This document shows, one piece after another, positions 1 through 9,462 of a DNA stretch of 64,000 nt. Both the position numbers and the translations under genes were made by a program. Numbering within the stretch: the first letter of the stretch is position 1; each line of letters opens with the position of its first letter. The stretch comes from Defluviitaleaceae bacterium (lineage in GTDB: Bacteria; Bacillota; Clostridia; Lachnospirales; WRAX01): NCBI GenBank assembly GCA_009779935.1, contig WRAX01000004.1, positions 1 to 64,000 on the forward strand, given 5' to 3'. Below the pieces are notes generated by a model that ran no database searches, was not told the origin of the DNA, and saw only the letters and a list, made by a program, of their open reading frames with translations.

Positions 1-1915
1 CTACTACTGCAAAGCCTTTACCGTGTTCACCTGCCCTTGCAGCTTCTACGCTGGCGTTTAGGGCAAGTAGGTTGGTTTGGAAGGCTATGTCTTGTATGGT
101 TTGTACTATTTTGGAGATGTTGTCACTAGAATCCTTAATTTGCCCCATGGCATCTACCATTTGCCCCATGGCGGCATTGCCTTCCTGGGCATTTTCAGCA
201 GATTTGCCTGAAAGCCGGTTGGCATTTCCTGCACTTTCTGCATTGGTGCGGGTTTGCTGGTTAATAAGGTCGATTGATGCGTTAAGCTCCTCTACACTGC
301 TTGCTTGCTCTTGCGCACCATTTGCCAAATCAATTGCGGATGTGGAAATTTGGGAAGAACCTGCAAACACATGCTCGGAAGCGTTGGTGATTTCGGACAT
401 GGTTCTGTGCAAAGTAGAACCAATGTTGTTTAAGCTATCCTTAATTGCGTCAAAGCTTCCCACATACTCACGGTTAATGCGCACAGTTAAATCGCCATCA
501 GAAACGGCTGATAAGGTTTTCCTGATTTCTTCAATATAAGCGGAAAGGATTTCGATGGTGCTATTTACAGCGTTTTTGATTTTTAAGAAATCACCTGCAT
601 AGTTGCCTGTTATATTGGTACCAAAGTCGCCTCTGGAAAGATTGTCCATAACATCACTTATCTCTGTTAGCGGCGCATCAACAGCGGCGGCAATTTGGTT
701 AAGGCCTTTCATAATATTGCCCCAACCGCCTGCATACCTGCTTGGATCAATTTGCACATTCATATCACCTTTTACGGCGGCGGCATCTACCATTGCACCA
801 ATTTCAGCATTTACAGCCTCCAAGTTGGCTTTCAAAGAATCCACAGCTTGGTTAAGCACGGCCTTTTTGCCCGGTAGTTGCTCCAAGTGGAAGCCAAAGT
901 CACCATCGCCAACTTGCTTCAAAACACCAAGCGCATTTACAAGGTCTTTAACAAAACCATCGGTAAAGCCGTTTAGTGCTTTTATCATATCTGCATAACC
1001 GCCTTTGTATTTAGAGGCATCAATGCGGTATTCGATATCGCCGTTTGTATTGGCCTCGTGGGCGAATTTATCAATATCATCCACAATACTTTTCATTGTG
1101 TTGATTAGCTTGTAAACATCGCCTGTTAGTATTCCAATCTCATCTTTTGTGACCTTGGAGTTGTCCAAGTTAATATTAAGCTGGCCGGCAGAAACTTGGG
1201 CAGTTAAGGAAACCAAATCTGTAACAGGCTTTGAAATAGCACGGGCGATAAGTATGGCAAGCAAAATGGCAACAAGCACCACAACTGCACCAATAATTAT
1301 AACCATATTACGAATGCCCTGTACATCCCCTGCAAGGTTAATTTCACTACTCGCAATTGCGGTGTTGGTCATGTCCACGAGATAGTCGGTGGCATCAATA
1401 ACACTATTAACGATGTAAACACCGCCTGTTACAACATCCAGTGCAGCAGCATGGTTGCCTGCTAAGGCATATCTATGGGCGGGCATAAAAATCTGGTCAA
1501 TATATTGCTGTGTCAAATTACGCACATTTTGGCTTAACAAAAATCTTTCTTCCCGGTCTGCCTGCGTAAAAGCTGAATTTCTTCTTATTGTATCATCATA
1601 GTCTTCCATAGCAGAAAGCACACCGGCGTGGAAGCCAAGCATTTCATTGTAAAGGGACATGATGGCATCTTGGTTGGCATTTGGGGCGTGCATTACCGTG
1701 CCTGTCAGCGTGCGCCTTATTGCACGTATGTTGGATTGCGCCTCCATAGAAGCTTGCCGCCTTGCCACGGATTGGTCTAAAAGGGTGCCGTAAGCATCGC
1801 TAACATTGCCAACTTGTACCCAAGCAACCACTGCCAAAACAATGGTTAGCAAAATTACTGCGCCAAAACCGATAATCATTTTACTGCTAATTTTGATGTT
1901 GTTAAACCATTTCAT
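1..1915 (-). CDS. methyl-accepting chemotaxis protein, C-terminus truncated by window edge
   Basis: Reverse-strand frame open to the window edge: [32 protein letters not shown]..., periplasmic 4-helix-type region, second TM, several HAMP-like repeats, then MCP signalling segment ([29 protein letters not shown]). Confidence 0.93.
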   Translation of the reverse strand, partial: MKWFNNIKISSKMIIGFGAVILLTIVLAVVAWVQVGNVSDAYGTLLDQSVARRQASMEAQSNIRAIRRTLTGTVMHAPNANQDAIMSLYNEMLGFHAGVLSAMEDYDDTIRRNSAFTQADREERFLLSQNVRNLTQQYIDQIFMPAHRYALAGNHAAALDVVTGGVYIVNSVIDATDYLVDMTNTAIASSEINLAGDVQGIRNMVIIIGAVVVLVAILLAILIARAISKPVTDLVSLTAQVSAGQLNINLDNSKVTKDEIGILTGDVYKLINTMKSIVDDIDKFAHEANTNGDIEYRIDASKYKGGYADMIKALNGFTDGFVKDLVNALGVLKQVGDGDFGFHLEQLPGKKAVLNQAVDSLKANLEAVNAEIGAMVDAAAVKGDMNVQIDPSRYAGGWGNIMKGLNQIAAAVDAPLTEISDVMDNLSRGDFGTNITGNYAGDFLKIKNAVNSTIEILSAYIEEIRKTLSAVSDGDLTVRINREYVGSFDAIKDSLNNIGSTLHRTMSEITNASEHVFAGSSQISTSAIDLANGAQEQASSVEELNASIDLINQQTRTNAESAGNANRLSGKSAENAQEGNAAMGQMVDAMGQIKDSSDNISKIVQTIQDIAFQTNLLALNASVEAARAGEHGKGFAVV

Positions 1916-2053
1916 TAAAAATCCCCCTCGATAAGTTAGAGTTTAGTATGTCATCTTCTTTGGTGTTGCTTGCCCTACTTGTACCTAGTGTTGGGCATTC
2001 TGCTAATTATATCACAAGCTACAAATTTTGTCAAGAAAAAACATCAAATGGTA

Positions 2054-2485
2054 TTATTGTTGTTCTTTATACAACCTCATCCGCTCTTCATGGCTTACAA
2101 CTTTGTCTATTTGGTGCAACATCCACATATAGCCGAAGGGGTCGGAAAACATGGCGTTTTTTAAGCCCATGGCGGGCATCTCTGTAATCGGTACAACTTG
2201 CTGGCAACCATTGTCCATGGCGGCTTTCCAATTGGCATTTATGTCGGGCACCGCCACATTTATCCACATGCTGCACGGGTCGCCTGCTTTGGGGGCGATA
2301 AGCATATGCTGCGGGTTTTCGTCCAGCATATGTATACGGCTGCCGTAGATGGTGAAAACCACTTCGCTGTTGCCTACGCCAAAATCGGACACTTCCACCC
2401 GCTCCACTTCAAAAATCTTTTCGTAAAGCTCCATGGCGGCAATGGAACTTTTGGCAACCATGCACACTTCCAGTCCTGTAATCAT
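2054..2485 (-). CDS. VOC/glyoxalase-fold family protein (PhnB-like)
   Basis: ORF 143 aa with DPFGYMWMLHQ and paired beta-alpha-beta style motifs. Confidence 0.75.
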   Translation of the reverse strand: MITGLEVCMVAKSSIAAMELYEKIFEVERVEVSDFGVGNSEVVFTIYGSRIHMLDENPQHMLIAPKAGDPCSMWINVAVPDINANWKAAMDNGCQQVVPITEMPAMGLKNAMFSDPFGYMWMLHQIDKVVSHEERMRLYKEQQ

Positions 2486-2497
2486 AGCATTTCTCCT

Positions 2498-2980
2498 TTA
2501 TTTTGGTTTGTTTCTATTGTTTTGTTGGTATTGTTGCAGTATATAGCTTTGCTGGGCGGGATTGGATTCCCTTGTGCCTATGCCCCTGCCTTCTTTGCCC
2601 CATATAGCTTTGGCGGCAATCTTTGTGCGCTCTTCCTGTGCACGTATTTTTACATCAATTTCCAGTACGGTTTGGATGGTCTCCTGTAAATGGCGCACTT
2701 GGTTCGGATAGTGCTGCCCCTTTTCTTGGAATGTTGCCTCTAATGGCTCAAATATAGCTTGAAAAGTATCATCGCAATGCAAAACCATGTCAATATGTGT
2801 TTGCTTTTGCTTACCCATTTCCACCAAAAACTCCCGCCGGTGTTCGGCGGATGGTGATGAGTACAGACTTTCTTGATTCTCGCAGATGCTAAGTATAGTT
2901 TCAAGGGCTTGCTGTTTTTTTGCTAAAATATCTGCCAATATTGCTAACTTGGTTTCAAATTGTTTGTTGTCATCTAACAT
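2498..2980 (-). CDS. hypothetical coiled-coil protein, possibly FlgN-like flagellar chaperone
   Basis: Start at MLDDNKQFETKLA with GGAGGGAG upstream; alpha-helical composition only. Confidence 0.45.
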   Translation of the reverse strand: MLDDNKQFETKLAILADILAKKQQALETILSICENQESLYSSPSAEHRREFLVEMGKQKQTHIDMVLHCDDTFQAIFEPLEATFQEKGQHYPNQVRHLQETIQTVLEIDVKIRAQEERTKIAAKAIWGKEGRGIGTRESNPAQQSYILQQYQQNNRNKPK

Positions 2981-2981
2981 C

Positions 2982-4337
2982 TTACTCCCTCCGCTGGTCC
3001 CTGTAAAAACCACGGTATACCTTGCCTGCTTCAAGGGTTTTGCCTGCACCGGCATACAATTCATCTACGGTTACAAAGGTAAAGCCCTGCTCCAACAATA
3101 TGTCTACAGCTTGTATTGCTGCCATTACAGTGCTTTCGTGGATGTCGTGCAGTAAAATTATGCTGCCTTCTCTTGCACGTGCAACAATGTGGTTTCGGGT
3201 TACATCGGTGTCCCAATACCGCCAATCTTGCGGATCCACACTCCACATAATTACGGATTTGCCCTGTTCTTCCGCCGCTTCCAACACAGTGTCGTTAAAT
3301 GCGCCGAAGGGCGGGCGTAAAAGGGTGGGGTAATGGCCTGTTATATCATAAATGATACTGCTGGTTTTCTCTATTTCCTGGGCAATTTGCAATCTGCTTT
3401 GGGAGGTAAAAATCCTATGGCTATAAGAATGGTTGCCTATTTGATGCCCTTCGTCATAAATGCGCTGCACAATTTCGGGATGCTCCTGCGCACTGGCACC
3501 TAAAAGGAAGAAGGTGGCACGCACGCCCCGTTCTGCAAAAGCATCCAGCAGCATGGGGGTAAAGCGGTGGTGGGGGCCGTCATCAAAGGTGATTGCCAAT
3601 TTAGTGCCGGACGGTTGAGATTGGGGTGCCGGGAAAGGCCCCTGCCAAATTTCACCCAAACCTTCCAAGGGCAGGGTTATGGTTTCGGTGGTTGTGTCGT
3701 TGGTAATGTGTAAAAAAATACTTTCTCTGTTAAACGTAAAGCACTCATCCCCCGCAAGATATATCTGCTCGCCTGCTAAGTAGGCAAGGGTTTGCCTAAA
3801 ATCCGCACCATTGGCAAATAAATCTTCCGGTGCTATCTCCCTCTCCTCATACAAATCGTAGTTTACAACCAAATGCTCGGCTGTAAAGCCGCTAATATCG
3901 CCGTAAAACCGTAAATCCAGTGCAATCCCTAAAATATCATCGCCGTAGGCGTATGTGCGGGGGCGCATGTGTATGTTTCCGCTGGTATTTTCCGTGGCAA
4001 AGCGGGAAATTATCCCATACACCATCTCCGCTACCAAATCATTAAGAATTTCGCTGCGGCTGACGGGATACACCAAATCCATTACAAAATACCCGTCATC
4101 CTCACGAAAAGATTGGAAAGGAATGCCCAGTACCTGCCCGCCGGGCATGCCGCTGCTGGTTTCGGCGTAAAAACGCAAAAAATCGGCGGTGGGGGCTTGC
4201 GGCACCTCCGCCATATCCGCATGGATAATATTTGTGGAAGGGGCTTGGGCATGCAATTGGGAATTGTTATTGCTGCTGCATCCCACCAAAATCAACAAAA
4301 ATATAATGCATACAGCCAAAAAAAGGCTCTTTTTCAT
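2982..4337 (-). CDS. lipoprotein polysaccharide deacetylase (DUF3298/DUF4163-type N-domain plus NodB domain)
   Basis: Lipobox LILVGCSS; NodB motifs TFDDGPHH, GNHSYSH, LRPPFG, LLHDIH. Confidence 0.9.
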   Translation of the reverse strand: MKKSLFLAVCIIFLLILVGCSSNNNSQLHAQAPSTNIIHADMAEVPQAPTADFLRFYAETSSGMPGGQVLGIPFQSFREDDGYFVMDLVYPVSRSEILNDLVAEMVYGIISRFATENTSGNIHMRPRTYAYGDDILGIALDLRFYGDISGFTAEHLVVNYDLYEEREIAPEDLFANGADFRQTLAYLAGEQIYLAGDECFTFNRESIFLHITNDTTTETITLPLEGLGEIWQGPFPAPQSQPSGTKLAITFDDGPHHRFTPMLLDAFAERGVRATFFLLGASAQEHPEIVQRIYDEGHQIGNHSYSHRIFTSQSRLQIAQEIEKTSSIIYDITGHYPTLLRPPFGAFNDTVLEAAEEQGKSVIMWSVDPQDWRYWDTDVTRNHIVARAREGSIILLHDIHESTVMAAIQAVDILLEQGFTFVTVDELYAGAGKTLEAGKVYRGFYRDQRRE

Positions 4338-4420
4338 CTAAACGCCCCCAGATTTTTTACATATGTTGATTATAACCCAAATTGGTGCAAATTTCAATGG
4401 CATTTTTTCAAAAATTTTTC

Positions 4421-4449
4421 TTGACATGGATGGGTTAATGTGGTAGAAT
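4421..4449 (+). promoter_or_regulatory. sigma-A type promoter for rpmG-secE-nusG
   Basis: TTGACA (4421-4426), 17 bp spacer, TAGAAT (4444-4449). Confidence 0.75.
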
Positions 4450-4511
4450 CTTATGAAGTGCCAAAAATGGCTTTATTTTTTGTGTTATTCACAATTATAC
4501 GAGGTGACAAG

Positions 4512-4661
4512 ATGAGAACAAAAATCACACTTGCCTGCACAGAATGCAAGCAGCGCAACTACGAATCCAAAAAAGACAAAAAAACCCATCCTGACCGTAT
4601 GGAGTTTAAGAAGCATTGTAAATTTTGCAACAAGCACACTCCGCATAGAGAAACCAGATAA
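4512..4661 (+). CDS. rpmG: 50S ribosomal protein L33
   Basis: [49 protein letters not shown], gene order with secE/nusG. Confidence 0.95.
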   Translation: MRTKITLACTECKQRNYESKKDKKTHPDRMEFKKHCKFCNKHTPHRETR

Positions 4662-4679
4662 TTTTTGGAGGGTATTTTT

Positions 4680-4913
4680 ATGGATGATAACAACAAAAAA
4701 ACAGGCGATGACGGCTCCATTATGAACAATGCAACATCTTGGTGGGGTGGGATTGTTGGCGAATTTAAGCGAATTTCTTGGCCAACACGCCCACAACTGA
4801 TTAAGATGACCATTGCAGCAATTACCATCAGTGGTATTTTTGGCGCATTAATTTTCGCTTATGATTTTATTTTGGGCTTTTTGTACCGTGGCTTAGTCAC
4901 CTTGGTAGGTTAG
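4680..4913 (+). CDS. secE: preprotein translocase subunit SecE
   Basis: Short single-TM protein with GEFKRISWPTRPQL motif between rpmG and nusG. Confidence 0.93.
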   Translation: MDDNNKKTGDDGSIMNNATSWWGGIVGEFKRISWPTRPQLIKMTIAAITISGIFGALIFAYDFILGFLYRGLVTLVG

Positions 4914-4921
4914 AGGTGGCT

Positions 4922-5458
4922 ATGTCTGAATACACACAGCAAAGTGAGGCTTTATGGTATGTGGTGCATACATACAGCGGGTATGAAAACAAAGTAAAGG
5001 CAAATATTGAAAAGATTGTGGAAACCCGTGGAATGCACGACCAGATTTTGGAAGTTAGCGTGCCCACCCAAAATGTAGTGGAAGTTAAAAACGGCGTGCG
5101 CAAAACGGTTAACCGTAAGGTTTTACCCGGTTATGTGCTGGTGCAAATGCATATGAATGATGAAACGTGGTATGTGGTGCGCAACACCCGTGGTGTTACC
5201 AGTTTTGTGGGACCGGGCAGCAAACCTGTACCGCTTACTGACGAAGAGATGCACACCATGGGCTTAATTGCGGCGGAAACCGTCAACTTTGACTTTGCGG
5301 AAGGTGAAGTCGTGCGGATTACGTCCGGATCCTTTATGGATTCTACAGGTTCAATCCAAGAAGTGAACCACAACCGCCAAACTGTTACGGTGGCACTTAG
5401 CATATTCGGCAGGGAAACCCCTGTGGAGCTTGAATTTACTGAAATTGAGAGGCTATAA
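4922..5458 (+). CDS. nusG: transcription termination/antitermination protein NusG
   Basis: WYVVHTYSGYENKVKANIE..., GPGSKPVPL, KOW segment. Confidence 0.96.
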   Translation: MSEYTQQSEALWYVVHTYSGYENKVKANIEKIVETRGMHDQILEVSVPTQNVVEVKNGVRKTVNRKVLPGYVLVQMHMNDETWYVVRNTRGVTSFVGPGSKPVPLTDEEMHTMGLIAAETVNFDFAEGEVVRITSGSFMDSTGSIQEVNHNRQTVTVALSIFGRETPVELEFTEIERL

Positions 5459-5465
5459 CCAATAA

Positions 5466-5492
5466 GTGGGAGGGGAAACCCGTTAATACCAC
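5466..5492 (+). promoter_or_regulatory. candidate ribosomal protein L1-binding leader motif upstream of rplK
   Basis: GTGGGAGGGGAAACCCGTTAATACCAC: outer stem GUGG/CCAC, inner GGG/CCC, asymmetric internal loop, just before AAGGAGG. Confidence 0.55.
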
Positions 5493-5509
5493 CAAGGAGG
5501 AAAATAAAA

Positions 5510-5935
5510 ATGGCAAAAAAAGTAACAGGACTTATTAAGTTCCAAATCCCGGCGGGGGCAGCAACCCCTGCGCCACCGGTTGGCCCTGCGCTTGGCCAGC
5601 ATGGTGTAAACCTTATGGGCTTTTGTAAGGAGTTTAATGATAGAACGGCAAAGCAAAAAGGTATGATAATTCCTGTGGTTATCACCGTTTATGCGGATAA
5701 ATCCTTTACATTTATTACCAAAACACCACCTGCAGCAATTTTGCTTAAGAAAGCGGCAGGTATCGAAAAAGCCAGCGGCGAGCCGCATAAGACAAAGGTT
5801 GCTACAGTAACCTCTGCCCAGGTTAAAGAAATTGCACAAACTAAAATGGAAGACCTTAATGCCGCCAGCATTGAAGCGGCAATGTCCATAATTTCCGGCA
5901 CGGCCCGCAGCATGGGCATTGTTGTCGAAGGTTAA
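5510..5935 (+). CDS. rplK: 50S ribosomal protein L11
   Basis: [43 protein letters not shown]. Confidence 0.97.
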   Translation: MAKKVTGLIKFQIPAGAATPAPPVGPALGQHGVNLMGFCKEFNDRTAKQKGMIIPVVITVYADKSFTFITKTPPAAILLKKAAGIEKASGEPHKTKVATVTSAQVKEIAQTKMEDLNAASIEAAMSIISGTARSMGIVVEG

Positions 5936-5955
5936 ATATATAGGGGGAATTAGAT

Positions 5956-6267
5956 ATGTTGATTGTAACCATGCAGGAAATTCCAGGCAAGCAAATTGCA
6001 AATATGGGTCTTGTTCAAGGTAGCGTTGTGCAAACAAAGCATATCGGCCGTGACATTGGTGCAAGCTTCAAAAGCCTTGTGGGCGGCGAAATCAAAGCCT
6101 ACACCGAATTGATGGTGGAAGCACGTAAAATTGCCACCGACAGAATGGTGGAGCAGGCAAAAGCCCTTAATGCCGATGCTATTGTTGCAGTTAGGTATAT
6201 TACTTGTTCTGTTATGGGTGGCGCTTCGGAGGTTATGGCTTATGGCACGGCAGTTAAATTTGCGTAA
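5956..6267 (+). CDS. UPF0145/YbjQ family protein
   Basis: VTMQEIPGKQIANMGLVQGSVVQTKHIGRDIGASFKSLVGGEIKAYTELM... typical family pattern. Confidence 0.88.
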   Translation: MLIVTMQEIPGKQIANMGLVQGSVVQTKHIGRDIGASFKSLVGGEIKAYTELMVEARKIATDRMVEQAKALNADAIVAVRYITCSVMGGASEVMAYGTAVKFA

Positions 6268-6682
6268 AGCGTTAAGGATTTTTGCAGTAGCACTAATTAT
6301 GGTGGTGGGGCTTGTTGTGCTTACCGCTTGTGACGGGGCAAACAGCCACTCCTTTACCCTATCTGTAAACGAAAATTTTACAAGTTTTGACGGTGGATAC
6401 TCTGTTACCGCTGACAGGATTGATAGAGGTCATCGTAACCGCACCTTTAATCTTAGTGCTTCAGATCTCGGGGCGATTCATGTATACAGCACTGTTGGCG
6501 AAGGTAGTGTAACCCTTACCATTTCCCAAGATGGTACAGAGGATGGCACGGAGGTGGTTTTGAACTTGTCAAACGGTTTTGACGGGTTCGTTGACACATC
6601 CAGCCTAAATCCTGGGCGCATCCGCTTTTCATTGCGCTACAATAGTGTGCGTGATGTTTATACAGTGGTAACTTGGAATTGA
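6242..6682 (+). CDS. small lipoprotein, copy 1 of tandem pair
   Basis: MARQLNLRKALRIFAVALIMVVGLVVLTACDG lipobox; start nested in the 3' end of the UPF0145 gene; paralogous to next CDS. Confidence 0.72.
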   Translation: MARQLNLRKALRIFAVALIMVVGLVVLTACDGANSHSFTLSVNENFTSFDGGYSVTADRIDRGHRNRTFNLSASDLGAIHVYSTVGEGSVTLTISQDGTEDGTEVVLNLSNGFDGFVDTSSLNPGRIRFSLRYNSVRDVYTVVTWN

Positions 6683-6747
6683 TAGATTACTTGCAGTTTT
6701 AGAAATTGACCACCCTGTTAATGGCAGTGATTTGGAGGTTGTAGCTT

Positions 6748-7188
6748 ATGACACAGCAGCTAAATTTGCATAAAGTATTACGGATTTTTGCAGCGGCACT
6801 AATTATGATGGCGGGGCTTGCGGTATTTACTGCTTGCGATGGTCCCAATAGCAGTGCTTTTACTGTGTCTGTAAACCATCAAGAGAGAACCTTGGAATCC
6901 GGCTTTTCTGCAACCGCTGATAGGATAGATAGAGGGCACCGCAACCGCACATTTAACCTTAATGCCACCGAGCTTAGAATGGTTCAAGTATTCAGCACTG
7001 TGGGCGAAGGGGATTTGACCCTTACCATCTCCCAAAACGGTGAAGAGGATGGTACGGAGATTGTGCTTGACCTGTCAGAGGGTTTTATGGGGCATGTTGA
7101 TACGTCCAGTTTAAGCCCCGGGCGCATTCGCTTTTCCCTTAGATATAGCGGTGTGCGTGATGTTAGCACAACAGTTACTTGGAATTAA
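6748..7188 (+). CDS. small lipoprotein, copy 2 of tandem pair
   Basis: MTQQLNLHKVLRIFAAALIMMAGLAVFTACDG; shared TADRIDRGHRNRTFNL and GRIRFSLRY segments with copy 1. Confidence 0.78.
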   Translation: MTQQLNLHKVLRIFAAALIMMAGLAVFTACDGPNSSAFTVSVNHQERTLESGFSATADRIDRGHRNRTFNLNATELRMVQVFSTVGEGDLTLTISQNGEEDGTEIVLDLSEGFMGHVDTSSLSPGRIRFSLRYSGVRDVSTTVTWN

Positions 7189-7201
7189 TAATTGGAAATA
7201 A

Positions 7202-7228
7202 GTGGGAGGGGAAACCCGTTTGTACCAC
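7202..7228 (+). promoter_or_regulatory. second copy of candidate L1-binding leader motif, upstream of rplA
   Basis: GTGGGAGGGGAAACCCGTTTGTACCAC, near-identical to 5466-5492. Confidence 0.55.
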
Positions 7229-7242
7229 AAGGAGGATGTAAA

Positions 7243-7938
7243 ATGCCAAAAAAAGGTAAAAAATTCCGCAAAGCGGCGGAAATGGTTAACAGCGAAATGC
7301 AATACGACACAACAGAGGCTATTGAATTGGTAACAAAAGCCGCATTTGCTAAGTTTGATGAAACTGTGGAAGCCCATATCCGCTTGGGTGTTGACGGCAG
7401 ACATGCAGAGCAGCAAGTGCGTGGCACAGTGGTTTTGCCCCACGGAACAGGCAAAACCCAGCGTATATTGGTTTTTGCCAAGGGCGATAAAGCCAAGGAA
7501 GCGGAAGTTGCCGGTGCGGATTTTGTGGGTGCGGAAGAACTTATCCCAAAAATCCAAAATGAAAACTGGTTTGAATATGATGTTATTGTTGCAACCCCGG
7601 ACATGATGGGAGTTGTTGGCCGCCTTGGTAAGGTGCTTGGCCCGAAAGGCTTGATGCCAAACCCCAAAACAGGTACAGTTACCATGGATGTTGCCAAGGC
7701 TATTGAGGAAATTAAGGCCGGTAAGGTCGAATATCGCTTGGATAAAACCAATATCGTGCATGTGCCTGTGGGCAAGGTTTCCTTTGGTGTGGAAAAACTG
7801 ACCGAAAACTTTGAAACCCTTATTGCCGCCGTTGTTAAGGCTAAGCCATCTGCCGCAAAGGGTCAATATTTGCGCAGTGTGGTGCTGGCTTCCACCATGG
7901 GGCCGGGGGTTAAGGTTAATCCTGCAAAATTAAGTTAG
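7243..7938 (+). CDS. rplA: 50S ribosomal protein L1
   Basis: [15 protein letters not shown]...[22 protein letters not shown]. Confidence 0.97.
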   Translation: MPKKGKKFRKAAEMVNSEMQYDTTEAIELVTKAAFAKFDETVEAHIRLGVDGRHAEQQVRGTVVLPHGTGKTQRILVFAKGDKAKEAEVAGADFVGAEELIPKIQNENWFEYDVIVATPDMMGVVGRLGKVLGPKGLMPNPKTGTVTMDVAKAIEEIKAGKVEYRLDKTNIVHVPVGKVSFGVEKLTENFETLIAAVVKAKPSAAKGQYLRSVVLASTMGPGVKVNPAKLS

Positions 7939-7961
7939 TAATGCAACTGTTTGTTAAAGTT

Positions 7962-8001
7962 AAAAAAGCCATAGCCCCGAGATGTGGGGTTATGGCTTTT
8001 T
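7962..8001 (+). terminator. intrinsic terminator after rplA
   Basis: AAAAAGCCATAGCCCCGAGATGTGGGGTTATGGCTTTTT hairpin with T tract. Confidence 0.85.
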
Positions 8002-8010
8002 GAAATTGTA

Positions 8011-8481
8011 TTATTTCACAAATATAGGGCTATCATTTTCGGAGCAAATTTCACCGGAATCCCTATAACCCATTTTTGTCCAAAATTCCTTGGCTACCTC
8101 CTCGGTGGTCAAATACATACCGTGGATATTTTTTGTACTTAGCCGCTTTTCGGCGTGATTTGCCAATGCTTTACCGTGCCCGGCATGCCGCAAGTCTGCT
8201 GTTACATAAATCTCACGGATGGTTCCGTATCCTTCCTTTACGCACCAATCACTCTCCTGCGAATCTATCTGATACAGGATGAAACCTTTGGCAATATCAT
8301 CTATAAACAAAATATCTAAGAAAACGATTTCGGTGGCAGCCCGCCTTATTAGTGCATTTTGCCATCTATCTAACTGGTCTTCGGTAAGCTGCTCATTATA
8401 ATCTTGGTGAAAACAAGTGGTTAACATTTCTTTGAATGCAACATAATCCGAATCTGAATAACTACAAATTTTGACTTCCAT
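8011..8481 (-). CDS. GNAT family N-acetyltransferase
   Basis: REIYVTADLRHAGHGKALANHAEKRL acetyl-CoA motif. Confidence 0.8.
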   Translation of the reverse strand: MEVKICSYSDSDYVAFKEMLTTCFHQDYNEQLTEDQLDRWQNALIRRAATEIVFLDILFIDDIAKGFILYQIDSQESDWCVKEGYGTIREIYVTADLRHAGHGKALANHAEKRLSTKNIHGMYLTTEEVAKEFWTKMGYRDSGEICSENDSPIFVK

Positions 8482-8764
8482 ACTTCCTCCTCTTATATCA
8501 GAGGGTTTATAATGATAACACCCTCCATAGGCTCTTTGTTTTGGCTAATCTCATTGATTTATGCCCCCTTTCGATAAAATCTATCATGCCCATAAAGTTC
8601 GACTATAAAGCTCGCCGATAAAACTCATCACTACCATTTTGCATGACAATCAAGTATATCACATTAAAGTGAATTAGTCAATAAAAATGCGACCATCTTT
8701 ATTTGGTGATATTTTTATCAAACTATGATAATATATGAAAAACTTATTTTTTTACAAAAAATAC

Positions 8765-8793
8765 TTGTTTCGCAAGCCGATTTAGGCTATAAT
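8765..8793 (+). promoter_or_regulatory. sigma-A type promoter for molybdoenzyme operon
   Basis: TTGTTT, 17 bp spacer, TATAAT. Confidence 0.6.
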
Positions 8794-8848
8794 TAAAGGC
8801 AGAAGTATATCTATTTTTGTGTTCGCAAAAATGAGAGGAGAAGAAAAT

Positions 8849-9442
8849 ATGTCTAATACCCGTATGGCGATTTTGAAAGACACCAGCCTGTGCGTGGCAT
8901 GTTATGCGTGCAGGGTGGCTTGCCAAAACCACAATGGATTACCGGAGAATCAAAAATATCTTTCCTTACAGTTTCAGGAAAAAGGCACTTTTCCCAATGC
9001 GGAGCAACACATAGCCCGCAAAAGCTGCATGCACTGCGGCGATGCGCCTTGTGCAGAAATTTGCCCCGTTGGGGTGCTACATACCAACCGGCAAGGTTTT
9101 GTAAACTATATCGATAATACTGACGAAAACTGTGTCGGTTGCAGGCTTTGCGTAAACGCATGCCCCTATGATATTCCCGAAATTGCTGATGGCAAGATGT
9201 ACAAATGTACCGGCTGTGAAGAATTGGTGGCGGCAGGGCAAGAGCCCGCTTGTGTAGACACTTGCATTGCCAATGCGCTAACTTACGGCACTTTTGACGA
9301 GATGGCTGCAAAGGCAAACAGCCGCCTTGCCCGAATTAGAACCAAATACCCCGCTGCCAATTTGTATGGCGTTGACAGCCACGGCGGCTTGGGAATGCTA
9401 ACCATTTTGCGCACAAACCCCAGCGACTTTGGTTTGTCTTAA
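8849..9442 (+). CDS. 4Fe-4S electron-transfer subunit of molybdopterin oxidoreductase (DmsB/PhsB/FdhB-like)
   Basis: Multiple CxxCxxC(x)nCP motifs: CVACYACRVACQ, CMHCGDAPCAEICPVG, CVGCRLCVNACPYDIP, CTGCEELV. Confidence 0.9.
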   Translation: MSNTRMAILKDTSLCVACYACRVACQNHNGLPENQKYLSLQFQEKGTFPNAEQHIARKSCMHCGDAPCAEICPVGVLHTNRQGFVNYIDNTDENCVGCRLCVNACPYDIPEIADGKMYKCTGCEELVAAGQEPACVDTCIANALTYGTFDEMAAKANSRLARIRTKYPAANLYGVDSHGGLGMLTILRTNPSDFGLS

Positions 9443-9462
9443 TACGATAGGAGGGAAGAGAA

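Noticed and set aside
72-998. Forward ORFs of 155 and 131 aa
   Set aside because: Antisense shadows of the chemotaxis receptor gene.
5483-6064. 193-aa reverse ORF
   Set aside because: Antisense shadow of rplK and the UPF0145 gene; no family features.
7111-7866. 251-aa reverse ORF
   Set aside because: Antisense shadow of rplA.
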